DNA from: UBA6224 sp963800205
Lineage (GTDB): Bacteria > Patescibacteriota > Saccharimonadia > Saccharimonadales > UBA4665
Direction of reading: 5' to 3'
Assembly: GCA_963800205.1 (NCBI GenBank)
Contig: CAWCZQ010000001.1
Location: 248,001-312,000 of the forward strand
DNA: 64,000 bases
Shown: positions 33,401 through 42,510 of the stretch, piece after piece
Layout: each line of letters starts with the position of its first letter
Position numbering within the stretch: position 1 is the first letter of the stretch
The notes under the pieces: model-generated
What the model was told of the DNA's origin: nothing
What the model saw: the letters and a program-made list of their open reading frames with translations, nothing else
The model's database searches: none
Made by a program: the position numbers and the translations under genes

Positions 33401-34437
33401 TCGTTTCGCTCCGCCAATCCCACCGCTACACTGAAGTGGTTAGAAATAGACAGCAGGTCATTTTGCATTTCCGGAGCAAACGCTACGTTACGCCAGGCAT
33501 TACCGATTTCCACATTGACGCCAAATTTGTTTGCAAGATGCAGTGGGAACGATGGCAAGGTCGAGGCGCCACCCGTCACGACAATGCGGTCGAGCTTGGT
33601 ATCTGGATAACGTGTCTGGAAGAATTTAATTGACTTGTCGATCTCCCCTACTAGTATCTCGACTGTGCCGATGATGGCTTGATAGATCTGTCCGTCAAGC
33701 TTATCGCGTGACAAACCAAATTTAAACACGAACTGTTCTGCCTGCTTTTCGTCAACATTGAGGTTTTGCTCGGCCGAACGGATGATAGCTTCGGTACCGG
33801 TTGGTATTGATCTCGTTAGACGAGGAGCTCCATTCATACTAATCACAAGGTCGGTCGATTTGTTACCGATGTCGAGAACCATTTCCGGAACAGTATCGGT
33901 ACCAGAAAGAAGCGCTCGTGTAATTGCTAGATTGTCTGGCTCAAAAGCGATGACGTTAAGACCAATTGATTCGAGCATATCTAAGCGATTTTCAACAAAG
34001 TCATTAGTTACACTAGTAAGTAAGACTTCTGATTTCGTTTTATCGACGGGAGAGTCTCCGATATTGGCCCAATCCATCTTGGATTCGGACAAAGGAGTTG
34101 GGATGAGGGAATCGGCTTGCAATCGAATAGATTTAGCGAGTTCGGCATCGCTGAGACGCTCAATATCAACTACCGTGGTGAAGACTCTATTCGAAGGTAT
34201 ACCGACAGCAACATTCTTGGTGGTAACCTTTGATTGAGTAACCAGCTGTTTGACGGCAGCGGCCAGTTTTTGCTGATCAGCCTTGGAGTCACTGAGTGAA
34301 ATCTTGCCGTCAATCGGCACGTAGGCATACTTAACAAGCGACCGAGTGGCGCCTCCGCCCCCCAGTTGGACGAGACGAATGGCGGTCGTGCCGATGTCTA
34401 ATCCAAAGAAGTCATTATTCCCACTCAAAATGCTCAT
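33397..34437 (-). CDS. pilM: PilM actin-like pilus assembly ATPase
   Basis: 346 residues from ATG 34437. Actin/FtsA-fold motifs: FFGLDIGTTAIRLVQL (phosphate 1), EMVLDIGNKSTDLVIS (phosphate 2) and DRIVVTGGASTLPSFPLHLA (adenosine). PilM is the cytosolic partner that binds the PilN tail. A longer in-frame reading would overlap the preceding gene and is rejected, since TATACT stands 10 nt before ATG 34437. This is also an internal promoter for pilMNO onward. Confidence 0.92.
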   Translation of the reverse strand: MSILSGNNDFFGLDIGTTAIRLVQLGGGGATRSLVKYAYVPIDGKISLSDSKADQQKLAAAVKQLVTQSKVTTKNVAVGIPSNRVFTTVVDIERLSDAELAKSIRLQADSLIPTPLSESKMDWANIGDSPVDKTKSEVLLTSVTNDFVENRLDMLESIGLNVIAFEPDNLAITRALLSGTDTVPEMVLDIGNKSTDLVISMNGAPRLTRSIPTGTEAIIRSAEQNLNVDEKQAEQFVFKFGLSRDKLDGQIYQAIIGTVEILVGEIDKSIKFFQTRYPDTKLDRIVVTGGASTLPSFPLHLANKFGVNVEIGNAWRNVAFAPEMQNDLLSISNHFSVAVGLAERNE

Positions 34438-34492
34438 GTTAATTAGAAGTATAGCATAAGTATTATGATGTGTTGCAAGAGTTTTCTGGCTA

Positions 34493-37400
34493 CTATAAAA
34501 CAGGGGGTAGACTGGTGATGGCGTCGTATTTGTCCTTGGGTTTTCCAGAAGAACTTCGGATCCACAGCTCGGGGGTATAGTTAAACACTTCAGCCGCACG
34601 GTTCTGTGGCGAGCAGTTCTGGTTGTCGCCACTACCGCCAGTGTAGACGGTCGGCTCGTTACGGTTGGCGTATCGTATCGTGCTACAGTCTCGCTCGAAC
34701 AGTACCTTCTTGGCTACAAAGGCTCCGTTAACGACGAGCTGGTTGGTACAGCCAGTACTGAATGTTCCTGTTACTGGGCTGCCCATACCGCTGGCACAGG
34801 TATAGATTTGACCGCTGGAACTCGATGTGGGAACGGCTACATAGGTACCATCCAGCTGTGTCACGTTACTACCGACATAAATGTTCCCCTCTACTACCAA
34901 GCGGTAGGTAGGAATATCCTCTACCTTGGCCCAACCATTGAGGTCGTACGTAATGTTCCCGCCAAGATAGACATCTCCCACAACATGCTCGACGACCTCA
35001 CCAGAGATTGTTCGGGCTCCGTAACTTGTATTACCACTTGTCGTAGTAGCGGTAGACGGTAGATTTCCGACGTAGTCTACGCATGGCGGCGCTGCACCCC
35101 AGCCAACACCATAGCCACTACCAAAACTCGTATTAGCAAATGTTAATTGGGTGGGTTGAGCACCGTAAGAGGGAGTAGCATTGAAGTTGTTGTACTGGGC
35201 TGAACCAAACTGATCAATCATACCCATAGCCATTACCGCATACTGGGCACCGGCGCCCGCCGTGTCGTAGCGATTAAAGGCGCGGATTTCGGCATCGTTA
35301 TTAAAACAGGTTGAGGTATCGCTGCCCATCATTACGCCACCACCCACCCGTGCATCACTGCCATAGACCTTGAGGTATGGTTTGCCAATTACATTTGTAC
35401 AGCCAGATGCCGTACCACCTGACCATCCCCAGGTAGACATCTGGTAATACGTGGTCCCGCCATCCGGACTACCATAACCGGGAGCCGGAAAGCTTGGTGA
35501 CCAACCGGATGGCTCTATCGCCGTTAAGCTGGCGCAGATCGTACTCCCGATTGGGCCGGCAGTTTTGGAGGTTGACGTATTACACGTTGGATTAGGGGTA
35601 TACGGCGTGACCGTTGCCGTCGTACTATCGCCCGTATCCCAGACGCATACAAAGGTGAAGCTAGGGGTTATGTAACAAGGTGAGCTATACCAAGGGCTGC
35701 CACCTTGAGCATACGATCCGTAACCAGCGTTACAACGATACTCGGGACAGGTCGGCTGTGATGATTGCGAATACGTATACCCGCCTGGGCATGTCCACCC
35801 ATTACATCTCGGTGGGCTAGCAGAATAATCCACCCAACCGACCGAACAACTATATGAAGTACAGGTAGAGTTGCTCTCCTTTATGTAGCCTCCCGGACAT
35901 GAGTAAGTCGGATTATCATTGGCTGCGTGGTAGTTATAGCAAGAGCCACTCCAGCTATACCCTGCCGCTAGACAATCTGCTTTCTTCGTATACGCTTTTC
36001 GGTCATGGTAGCAAGTACCACCACCGACATAAGTGTCGTGTGGGTGTGGGCAGTAATAATTGTGATTCACAGTGGTGCCTATAGAGTATGCGTTGATAGC
36101 AACGCGACTTCCCTTTGCCTGTTTGGAATACTCGGTATAACCCCATTGATTCATAGCCGGAAAAGTATAAACGCCTACGTTGCCATTAAAGGGCGCTGAG
36201 TCTCCCGGTTCTACATCGGGACCACCATTCACAGATGGTGAAAGGTTAATCGTTATGCTAGCAGGCGGCGAAGCAGCCGTAACGGTCACACAAGCAGAAG
36301 CGCTAGAACCTGTCGAATTATCGGTACTGGAGCTTTTGCTCCACGTAATATACTGGCAATATTGCGTACCAGGCGTTGCGCCTGCAGGTATCGAGAAGCT
36401 GTTACTAGCATTGTCACGTTGGCCTGGATCAAATTTGTGACTGTAGTAGCCCGTTGGCGATGGTGAACCAGACGTCTTAGCACCTACCTTGCCCCAATAA
36501 ACTTGCCCGGTTATTGTCGGGCTCTGTCTGTCTCCAATGTTTTTCACATAGTGGCTGAAAGTCACGGAAGTACCTGGCTTAGCATATTGTGCGACAGAAG
36601 ATTTACCGGTCATCTCCCAGGATGCAACAATCACACAAGCGTCGTCGCTGTCGCTATTCATATTAGCACCGCTACTGTCGCTCGTCTTATCTGCCGTTAT
36701 AAACTGACAGAATTTGTCGCCATCATTGGCTCCGCTCGGTATCGTGAAGTTATACGTTTTAACAACGGGATTGCTCGGTTTAATTTTGCGCGAGTAATCA
36801 ACGGAGGTAGCACCGGTCTTGATTCCTTCGCTTCCCCACTTCACCACACCACTAATAACGTCAGATTCACTCGTACCAACGTTCATTACTTTGTGTGTCC
36901 AGGTAACTGAGGTACCTGGCGCTGCCTTAGCTCTATCGACACTCGAGCTAACCTTAATTTTCCAGTTTTTTGGCATTTTAGGCGGGACTAATTCACCTAA
37001 CAAGTTTCCACACGCACGCTCAATCTGGAAATGATCGCCGCCGTTATAGAAATCGATAGATGCTGCGGCGCTACTATTCGTGTGGAATGCATCATCTTGG
37101 ATATCCGTAAAGTAGGCGCTGTTTCGATTAGGGTTAACCATAACGTTCCACTTTATGCCGTAGTTAGCGCCCGATGGTGCATTGTCGTAGGCGTTCACTA
37201 AATCAACAAAATCCGAGAAATTATTCTTAGCCCACGAAATTCCCGCCCCCGGAGAACCAAAAGGACCGTGCCCTAGCATCATAGCAACAATAAAAGCGCC
37301 GCCGCGGCTGTTTTGGGTACTACCACTATTGAGGTTGCCTCTAACCGTGGAAATAAATGCACTGCCACTCGATGCGCGTAGTCCGCCCGACAGTATGTTT

Positions 37401-37582
37401 TCTACCGTTCCAAAAGTTGCACTTGCGTTACGGCCCGTAAAGTAACCCTGGCAACCATTAAGTCCGCCCCATCCTGTCGAGCAATAACCTGCTGCCGCTG
37501 CCCGTTCTGGTATCATAGCGATCGTCACAAAACTAAAAGCTAATAGGGCCACAATATATAGACTTCGGTGCCAGCGGCTCAT
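34493..37582 (-). CDS. Large Cys-rich secreted protein at the head of the pil operon
   Basis: 1029 residues with a signal peptide (LYIVALLAFSFVTIAMIPERAAAAGY). Domains by eye: an N-terminal unit to about residue 190, then two CARDB/Ig-like repeats (VDRAKAAPGTSVTWTHKVMN and VAQYAKPGTSVTFSHYVKN, each ending CQFIT / CQYIT). A Cys-rich middle follows with repeating SCPGGY / TCPGGY units (about residues 520-680). The C-terminal half contains GDVYLGGNITYDL, resembling polymorphic-repeat adhesins. No sorting signal or anchor. Its position before pilM suggests a pilus-tip or pilus-dependent adhesin. That role is inference and no family was identified. Confidence 0.7.
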   Translation of the reverse strand: MSRWHRSLYIVALLAFSFVTIAMIPERAAAAGYCSTGWGGLNGCQGYFTGRNASATFGTVENILSGGLRASSGSAFISTVRGNLNSGSTQNSRGGAFIVAMMLGHGPFGSPGAGISWAKNNFSDFVDLVNAYDNAPSGANYGIKWNVMVNPNRNSAYFTDIQDDAFHTNSSAAASIDFYNGGDHFQIERACGNLLGELVPPKMPKNWKIKVSSSVDRAKAAPGTSVTWTHKVMNVGTSESDVISGVVKWGSEGIKTGATSVDYSRKIKPSNPVVKTYNFTIPSGANDGDKFCQFITADKTSDSSGANMNSDSDDACVIVASWEMTGKSSVAQYAKPGTSVTFSHYVKNIGDRQSPTITGQVYWGKVGAKTSGSPSPTGYYSHKFDPGQRDNASNSFSIPAGATPGTQYCQYITWSKSSSTDNSTGSSASACVTVTAASPPASITINLSPSVNGGPDVEPGDSAPFNGNVGVYTFPAMNQWGYTEYSKQAKGSRVAINAYSIGTTVNHNYYCPHPHDTYVGGGTCYHDRKAYTKKADCLAAGYSWSGSCYNYHAANDNPTYSCPGGYIKESNSTCTSYSCSVGWVDYSASPPRCNGWTCPGGYTYSQSSQPTCPEYRCNAGYGSYAQGGSPWYSSPCYITPSFTFVCVWDTGDSTTATVTPYTPNPTCNTSTSKTAGPIGSTICASLTAIEPSGWSPSFPAPGYGSPDGGTTYYQMSTWGWSGGTASGCTNVIGKPYLKVYGSDARVGGGVMMGSDTSTCFNNDAEIRAFNRYDTAGAGAQYAVMAMGMIDQFGSAQYNNFNATPSYGAQPTQLTFANTSFGSGYGVGWGAAPPCVDYVGNLPSTATTTSGNTSYGARTISGEVVEHVVGDVYLGGNITYDLNGWAKVEDIPTYRLVVEGNIYVGSNVTQLDGTYVAVPTSSSSGQIYTCASGMGSPVTGTFSTGCTNQLVVNGAFVAKKVLFERDCSTIRYANRNEPTVYTGGSGDNQNCSPQNRAAEVFNYTPELWIRSSSGKPKDKYDAITSLPPVL

Positions 37583-38130
37583 AAATCCTGTCCTTTTTGT
37601 AAGCGTTGAAGATCATTCTCTATCGCTTTAGCAGCCGTGGCAGCAAAGGGATCAGTTTTGGCTTCGTTCTGTTTAATTTTTAATAGCTCAGTCATAAGCT
37701 CAATGGCTTTTTTGTTATTGCCGGTAGCGGCATACGCGTACGGCAGCTGAGCTAAGATGTTTTCTTTGAGTGACGGGTCGAGGGATACAGCAATCTCGTA
37801 GGCATTTATGGCGTTCTTATATTCGCCGACATTGTAGGCGGTACGGCCTACTTCCATGTAAGCTTTTGCCTTTTCCTGCGGCGTTTTTGCCTTTTCTACT
37901 TCTTTTTGAGCTAACGTTTGCTCTGATTCGAATTGCTTCTCGATACCGGGACCGGGAGCAACTTTTTCAGTAGTATGAGAACGCTTATACAATATATAAG
38001 CAGCCCCAGCGCCCAGCGCCAATAGCACGACAACAGCGGCCATAATTACAGTTTTACGGCCGAATTTTTTGAAGATTTTATAAGATTTACGAACAGGACT
38101 TGGGGTATGCTCCGGTGTTTGTTCACTCAT
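37579..38130 (-). CDS. Membrane-anchored TPR protein
   Basis: 183 residues. Short basic cytoplasmic part, one transmembrane helix (IMAAVVVLLALGAGAAYIL), then two TPR-like helix pairs (AYMEVGRTAYNVGEYKNAIN, YAYAATGNNKKAIELMTELL). The start is ATG 38130. TATACT lies 10 nt upstream, and an ATG only 1 nt after that box is rejected. The stop overlaps the start of the large secreted protein (ATGA), so the two are co-translated. It may act in assembly or secretion of that protein. Confidence 0.75.
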   Translation of the reverse strand: MSEQTPEHTPSPVRKSYKIFKKFGRKTVIMAAVVVLLALGAGAAYILYKRSHTTEKVAPGPGIEKQFESEQTLAQKEVEKAKTPQEKAKAYMEVGRTAYNVGEYKNAINAYEIAVSLDPSLKENILAQLPYAYAATGNNKKAIELMTELLKIKQNEAKTDPFAATAAKAIENDLQRLQKGQDL

Positions 38131-38205
38131 GATACTCATCAGTATACCAAACCATGAGCGGAATAAAATATATTATTTGGTAGTTGATCCCCTACCTACT
38201 GTAAT

Positions 38206-38742
38206 CTACTGCAGCAGTTGTTTCATGAGTGCCTCGTTAAAGGCTGGCACGTCATCTGGCTGGCGGCTGGTAATAAGATTGCCGTCTACGACGACCTCGT
38301 CATCACTCCACTCTGCACCCGCATTACGCAGATCGTCCTGGATAGTATAGAAACTGGTGAGGTGCTTGCCTTTGGCGACATCGGCCGATACCAACAGCCA
38401 CGGCGCATGACAAATCGCCGCCAACGGCTTGCCTGAATCCATAAAGTATCTGACCCACTCGCGTGCCGTGTCTTCCATACGAAGCGCATCGGCGTTGATG
38501 GCGCCACCGGGTAGCACCAGCGCATCGTAGTCTTCGGGCTTCGCGTCGTCGAGGAGGAGGTCGGCAGTAAAAGTGTCGCCCGGCTCGACATGGTGCAGCC
38601 CCTGCAGGGTATGCTCACCGCTCGCAGAGAGAACCTGCACTTCGGCGCCGGCATCATGCAAGGCCTTGAGTGGGCCATCGAGTTCGGCTTGTTCAAAATA
38701 ATTGTGCACAACAATTGCGACTTTTTTACCCGTTACATCCAT
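38206..38742 (-). CDS. DJ-1/PfpI family protein
   Basis: 178 residues in the class I glutamine-amidotransferase-like fold. Start GKKVAIVVHNYFEQAELDGPL (Glu of the triad region), YDALVLPGGA, and the nucleophile elbow AAICHAPWLLVSA with Cys-His. The end GNLITSRQPDDVPAFNEAL is typical of PfpI. Members act as proteases, deglycases or stress proteins, and the exact activity cannot be read from sequence. AGGAGG precedes the ATG. Confidence 0.88.
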   Translation of the reverse strand: MDVTGKKVAIVVHNYFEQAELDGPLKALHDAGAEVQVLSASGEHTLQGLHHVEPGDTFTADLLLDDAKPEDYDALVLPGGAINADALRMEDTAREWVRYFMDSGKPLAAICHAPWLLVSADVAKGKHLTSFYTIQDDLRNAGAEWSDDEVVVDGNLITSRQPDDVPAFNEALMKQLLQ

Positions 38743-38847
38743 GTATATTTCCTCCGCTTATCTATGACCAATAGTGTAGTCATCACAGATCAGAACCGCT
38801 GTAAAACATTTTGCAGCATTTGCTCTGCCAATCTGTTGCACCTCTGT

Positions 38848-38895
38848 TATACTAGACGCATGGCACAACTTAGCATTGGCATAGTAAAGCTTTAA
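38848..38895 (+). pseudogene. Stranded native promoter and first codons of ychF
   Basis: TG-T-TATACT (extended -10, 38848-38853) lies 6 nt before ATG 38860. The codons read M-A-Q-L-S-I-G-I-V and then run into element sequence (KL stop, 38895). Joining 38879 to 45002 restores MAQLSIGIVGLPNVGKST, a normal YchF start. This is the left part of the gene left behind by integration. Confidence 0.85.
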
Positions 38896-38901
38896 CCCAA
38901 C
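38860..38901 (+). other. attL of the integrated element
   Basis: Host side TTAGCATT, shared core GGCATAGT (38878-38885), then element side with the inverted-repeat arm TTTAACCCAAC (38891-38901). The matching attR is at 44979-45008. Confidence 0.8.
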
Positions 38902-38924
38902 TACCTTTTGAACTAAAACTCCGT

Positions 38925-39002
38925 ATGCCAAAAACAGACCGAGGCGGTCGTGGCTACTCCAATCAGTACGTTGCCGAGCAACAAGAACAGCTAATAAACT
39001 AA
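38925..39002 (+). other. Open frame that would extend the integrase in the excised circle
   Basis: From 38886 to the TAA at 39000-39002 the frame continuing the integrase across a joined attP stays open for 38 codons (KALTQLPFELKLRMPKTD.. to ..YVAEQQEQLIN). An internal ATG at 38925 could alternatively start a separate 25-residue peptide. It fills the gap up to the convergent gene end at 39008. Confidence 0.5.
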
Positions 39003-39007
39003 TCGAG

Positions 39008-40426
39008 CTAACGACTTGCTTGTACAGCCTGTCGGGCAACAACATCATGATACCCGTACTGATTTAATTGCAAATCAGCGACAGTCATCTCCCAACCGTC
39101 AGGAACTTGGTCATAAGGTGGACGAACCGCCCTATTCCATACTTGCTCTGTTATACCATTGTTCAAAGCGAGTGTTTTTGCGAACTCACGGGCTATTTCA
39201 GGATTACCCGCAACACCTTGCTTCAATTTGTCTGCTACTGATTTAGGCAAGGTTGCTTCTACGAACAACTGATTACCAGCACGACCACTCTCTGTTACAT
39301 ACGCAGGACCCTCGTAATATGCAGTCTGACCATTCTCTTTACGACTGTTGCCGTTAAATTGGTACGCCACCTTAATGCCAGGCTCTTGCTGACCTGTCGC
39401 AGGGTTGACTACCATTGTTGGTATCTCACCGTCAGGAACTTGCTCCTCAACCTGCTGGGTTTTCTTCATGAAGCGTCCACCTGTTTCAACGGTTTTCGTA
39501 ACTGTTTTGTAGCGTGTAGTCGTGTCTGGTGCGAAAAGCATTGCTTCTGCCGAGCCACCATACTCCAACATCGTTCCGTGACCATGTCGGTTTTCCTGGG
39601 ACAAGCCATCACCAAAAGAGGCAAATCCATCTCTGGGGACATAATCGCCAGAGTTAGACTTCAATGTGACACCGTTCGGTCTGTCGGTATGAATACGAGT
39701 TGCGCCTTTTGCAGCTTGAGCAACTTCACCGATAAGAGCCTGTCGCTCTTTTTCGCCAGTATCACCAAAGACTTCGGCTACTTTCTGACGTGCGTCATCG
39801 ACTGTCTCGGTCGGTTGTGGTTGCTTTGCTTGTTCTGCGTAACGGGCGTTGATCCGTGCTTGTGCCTCTTGCATTTCGGGGCTATCTGCAATAGTTTCGC
39901 CTGCTGCGTTCTCTACACGAGCATTATGTGATTCTATGGTCTGGTTCGTCCACTCTTTTATAGCGTCACGGACTTCACTTGGTTTTACGCTCTTTTCAAT
40001 TTCACGCTGTGGAGCAGTTATCTGATCGTCATACTGCTCTAATAAATACGCTACCGCCGCACGGCGATTTCCTAGCTCCAAATGCTCTGCACCGTAAGGT
40101 TGAACACTATTCTGCTCTTGCTTTAATGACTCAGCAAGCAGGTAGACGTCTTGCAGACAATCTCCCTGGCTACTTTCGGAATCAACCTTTAAACTAGCCA
40201 ATTCTGCTACTGCACCGTCTATTTTTCGTACTTCGTCTTCATGAGCACTGTCGCTTATCGTATCAGCAGCGTACATTTCATCGTAATCAGTGCGACTCTC
40301 TGCAAGTGAGCTGCCCAAGATTTTCGAAACCTCTGCTCCATTCAAACGAGCAGCATTTGTATGTAACTCTAGCTTTTCTTGCCAGTTATTCTGTTCAGGG
40401 TGCTGATTTGGTAGTGTTTCGCTCAT
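39008..40426 (-). CDS. Element-borne 472-residue protein, unknown function
   Basis: Hydrophilic, Glu/Gln/Ala-rich, helical N-terminal half (residues 1-240, with EVRDAIKEWTNQTIESHNAR and QEAQARINARYAEQAKQPQ). A C-terminal half looks more globular and includes RIHTDRPNGVTLKSNSGDYV, FASFGDGLSQENRHGHGTML and a VPDGEIPTMVVNPATGQQEP segment. No signal peptide, membrane helix or known catalytic motif. TAAAAT lies 6 nt before the ATG (leaderless), with a perfect palindrome about 30 nt upstream. Convergent with the element's left end. It is the largest cargo protein. Confidence 0.6.
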   Translation of the reverse strand: MSETLPNQHPEQNNWQEKLELHTNAARLNGAEVSKILGSSLAESRTDYDEMYAADTISDSAHEDEVRKIDGAVAELASLKVDSESSQGDCLQDVYLLAESLKQEQNSVQPYGAEHLELGNRRAAVAYLLEQYDDQITAPQREIEKSVKPSEVRDAIKEWTNQTIESHNARVENAAGETIADSPEMQEAQARINARYAEQAKQPQPTETVDDARQKVAEVFGDTGEKERQALIGEVAQAAKGATRIHTDRPNGVTLKSNSGDYVPRDGFASFGDGLSQENRHGHGTMLEYGGSAEAMLFAPDTTTRYKTVTKTVETGGRFMKKTQQVEEQVPDGEIPTMVVNPATGQQEPGIKVAYQFNGNSRKENGQTAYYEGPAYVTESGRAGNQLFVEATLPKSVADKLKQGVAGNPEIAREFAKTLALNNGITEQVWNRAVRPPYDQVPDGWEMTVADLQLNQYGYHDVVARQAVQASR

Positions 40427-40458
40427 ATTTTTATTTTAGGGTGTTTTACTCCATAGAT

Positions 40459-40478
40459 AATAGCAAATAATTGCTATT
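40459..40478. promoter_or_regulatory. Operator-like palindrome upstream of the 472-residue gene
   Basis: AATAGCAA-ATAA-TTGCTATT, a perfect 8-bp inverted repeat with a 4-bp spacer. It sits about 20-40 nt upstream of the -10 box at 40438-40433, where a repressor or activator would bind. Confidence 0.55.
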
Positions 40479-40563
40479 TTGTCAAGTTACAAGCACTGCA
40501 CTCTTTTGTATTGACTTATCTGACAGCAAATCTTGTAAAAACACAGAGAAAACAGCGGGGTTT

Positions 40564-40797
40564 TCAGTAGATTGTCAGAAAACTCATAATCAACTTGTCC
40601 TGATTACGCTTGGCAATCATCATCTTCTCTCTAAACACCGAATTGTTATGCAAGTAATAAAAATATGTTTGGCGAGAGATACCTGCAAAATGGCACGCTT
40701 CACTAATAGTCGCATTGTGCTGGATTGCGTCGGCTAACTTAATCATTACCCGATAGTCCACCTTATGTGGACGACCTATTGCCTTTTTTATTTGCAT
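40564..40797 (-). CDS. Small helix-turn-helix protein
   Basis: 77 residues from ATG 40797, which has AAGGAG 5 nt upstream. The core TISEACHFAGISRQTYFYYLH is a clear helix-turn-helix of the type found in phage terminase small subunits and transposon HTH domains, preceded by a basic GRPHKVDYR arm. It may regulate the element, for example at the palindrome at 40459-40478 (inference). It lies directly upstream of the 472-residue gene in the same direction. Confidence 0.65.
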   Translation of the reverse strand: MQIKKAIGRPHKVDYRVMIKLADAIQHNATISEACHFAGISRQTYFYYLHNNSVFREKMMIAKRNQDKLIMSFLTIY

Positions 40798-40863
40798 GAA
40801 AACTCCTTTTTGTTTTTTCAACCTCTACTACTAAGTATACAGAGATGAGGTGCGTGCCAGACG

Positions 40864-41013
40864 CTATTTGTCGTGGTTGATTGTAGGTAGTATCACCGTT
40901 ATGAGTTCTTCGTCTTGTTGTTCCTGTGTTCTGATTGGTGAAGTACGCTTTTTGCCACGCTTGATAAACAAGACGAGGAGAACGACGGAGAGCAGAATTA
41001 TCACGAATGCCAT
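40864..41013 (-). CDS. 49-residue single-helix membrane protein
   Basis: ATG 41013 gives MAFVIILLSVVLLVLFIKRGKK, one transmembrane helix with a positive cytoplasmic flank, followed by a hydrophilic acidic tail ending NHDK. An alternative overlapping frame here is Arg-rich and lacks the helix, so this one is preferred. No ribosome-binding site is clear. The function is unknown. Confidence 0.45.
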   Translation of the reverse strand: MAFVIILLSVVLLVLFIKRGKKRTSPIRTQEQQDEELITVILPTINHDK

Positions 41014-41186
41014 ACAACTCTTATCCTAGCACCACTCCGCAAGTCCTGTGCATGGATAGCGTGTTCCAGAGCATATCAAAAGCCCGTTCACTCTTTTACC
41101 TCGTAGGAACATGAGTTACAATGCAGAAATTTTTTTCTCACAATTCAGATAAAGCAATCATCTTTCTATGCGGGTACAATAAGACC

Positions 41187-41909
41187 ATGATTTTGTATGA
41201 CATCGAGCCAACGGACAATAAACGGCTGCTTTTTCTGCGTGAGCTGGACGCACATCAGCGCAACGTCGGCGAGATTATCTATGTCACTCCCGAAGTGCTT
41301 GAGCGGCAGTACGGCATTGACCTACAGACCATTCAGTCCGTGCTGTCCGACCTGGAAGAACGAGGTCATATTGAAATCGAGCAAAAGCCTAACCACAAAC
41401 TGACTTACGCACAGAAAGTTAGAAAAGACGACGAGCAGGATTACTACCTCGTAACCTTAAAAGACAGCTTTACTTCCTACTACAATATGCTCGAACAAAC
41501 TGAATCCTTCCACCGTGCAGATACCGCCAGTCCATCAACACGCCAGCCTGATCAAATGACCGCTACATTGTCTTTTGAAAGCATAACGATACCTGTAATT
41601 TCTATTGGTAACGAAAAATACCTTCTATCGTCCATGCGTGACGGCTTGCCTTACGCTATTATTTCCTATTGCTTAGATAAACACCCGAATCAGGGTATTG
41701 ACCTCGATACACTTAAGTCCGAACTCAAGGCGGCGGGTATTAAAGCCCCTGGGCTAACCAATCTAAGAGAAAATATCCGTAACTCGCACTTTGGCGATAA
41801 AAAGCCACTCAAACCATTCGTTGTAGTATCACCAAAAGGAATCCTAGTCAGGCACTCCACGATCCTCACCCCACAACAATTAGACGCTATCAAAGCCGCT
41901 CGTCAGTAG
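41187..41909 (+). CDS. Winged-helix protein of the element
   Basis: 240 residues from ATG 41187. TACAAT stands 6 nt before it, so a longer reading from 41121 is rejected. The N-terminal 80 residues are a winged helix (RQYGIDLQTIQSVLSDLEERGHIEI). The C-terminal part has a second helical DNA-binding-like unit (IDLDTLKSELKAAGIKAPGLTNLRENI). It resembles replication or regulatory proteins of plasmids in layout, but no family is recognised. Confidence 0.6.
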   Translation: MILYDIEPTDNKRLLFLRELDAHQRNVGEIIYVTPEVLERQYGIDLQTIQSVLSDLEERGHIEIEQKPNHKLTYAQKVRKDDEQDYYLVTLKDSFTSYYNMLEQTESFHRADTASPSTRQPDQMTATLSFESITIPVISIGNEKYLLSSMRDGLPYAIISYCLDKHPNQGIDLDTLKSELKAAGIKAPGLTNLRENIRNSHFGDKKPLKPFVVVSPKGILVRHSTILTPQQLDAIKAARQ

Positions 41910-42129
41910 CTACTTTTCGGAATAGTTCGGAATAATAACTGGTGGCTCATACCACTTCGGCCTTAGCAGATTTACCCCGTATAATCCTCTAAAATTAGAT
42001 ATAGAAACTACAAGTTATATAGAAAACTTGAAGTTCGCAATGCACTGAATAAATACAAAACGGTACAGCACCCCGCTCTATCGGCTTGTTCAGTGCGTCT
42101 AAAAATAGTAAGTAAACGAGGAAAAAGCA
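41910..42129 (+). promoter_or_regulatory. Promoter and structured leader of the 42130 gene cluster
   Basis: TATAAT at 41980-41985, then a leader of about 135 nt with two hairpins: AACTACAAGTT / AACTTGAAGTT (one mismatch, about 42007-42036) and GCACTGAA / TTCAGTGC (about 42042-42099). GAGGAAA precedes the ATG. Leader length is unusual for this window, where most operon heads are leaderless, so regulation at the RNA level is possible. Confidence 0.45.
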
Positions 42130-42510
42130 ATGGTGGTAAACACGACGGTAGAAAGTTCTACCCAAAAAGTACAAAAACAAACAGGACGCACGAATTATGC
42201 TCCTAGCACCCAAACGCAGGTTTTGAGCACGACTTCACAGCGTAACGTTTCTCCCAAAATTGAAATTACGTTGGGTCGTAAGCAATTCAATGAGACACGC
42301 TGGCTATTCAACCAATACGGACAAAAGACACCGAGCTGGTTGCGTTGCAAGTTCTTACTCAACCAATATCGCCGTAAGTGCCTGAACGATAACTTGCGTG
42401 AAGCACAGCTCGACAAAGCATTTTGCGGTCATTGTCACGATAAAAGCGACTGGTCGGGCTTGCTTCATACCTTGTGGCACGACATCAACGGAGGTTCATC
42501 ATGCATATAG
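42130..42510 (+). CDS. Element protein of 126 residues, unknown
   Basis: Thr/Gln/Ser-rich, disordered first 40 residues, then a basic helical part (TRWLFNQYGQKTPSWLRCKF, LLNQYRRKCLNDNLREAQLD) ending with a CGHCHDKSDW motif that could hold a metal. GAGGAAA stands before the ATG. It overlaps the next gene by 10 nt. No family is recognised. Confidence 0.6.
   Translation: MVVNTTVESSTQKVQKQTGRTNYAPSTQTQVLSTTSQRNVSPKIEITLGRKQFNETRWLFNQYGQKTPSWLRCKFLLNQYRRKCLNDNLREAQLDKAFCGHCHDKSDWSGLLHTLWHDINGGSSCI

Noticed and set aside
34438..34632. In-frame N-terminal extension of PilM
   Set aside because: It overlaps the end of the large secreted protein gene, lacks PilM similarity and contains the promoter before ATG 34437.
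40763..41017. Arg-rich 84-codon minus-strand frame
   Set aside because: It overlaps a frame encoding a clean transmembrane peptide (40864-41013) and the start of the HTH gene, and has no feature of its own.
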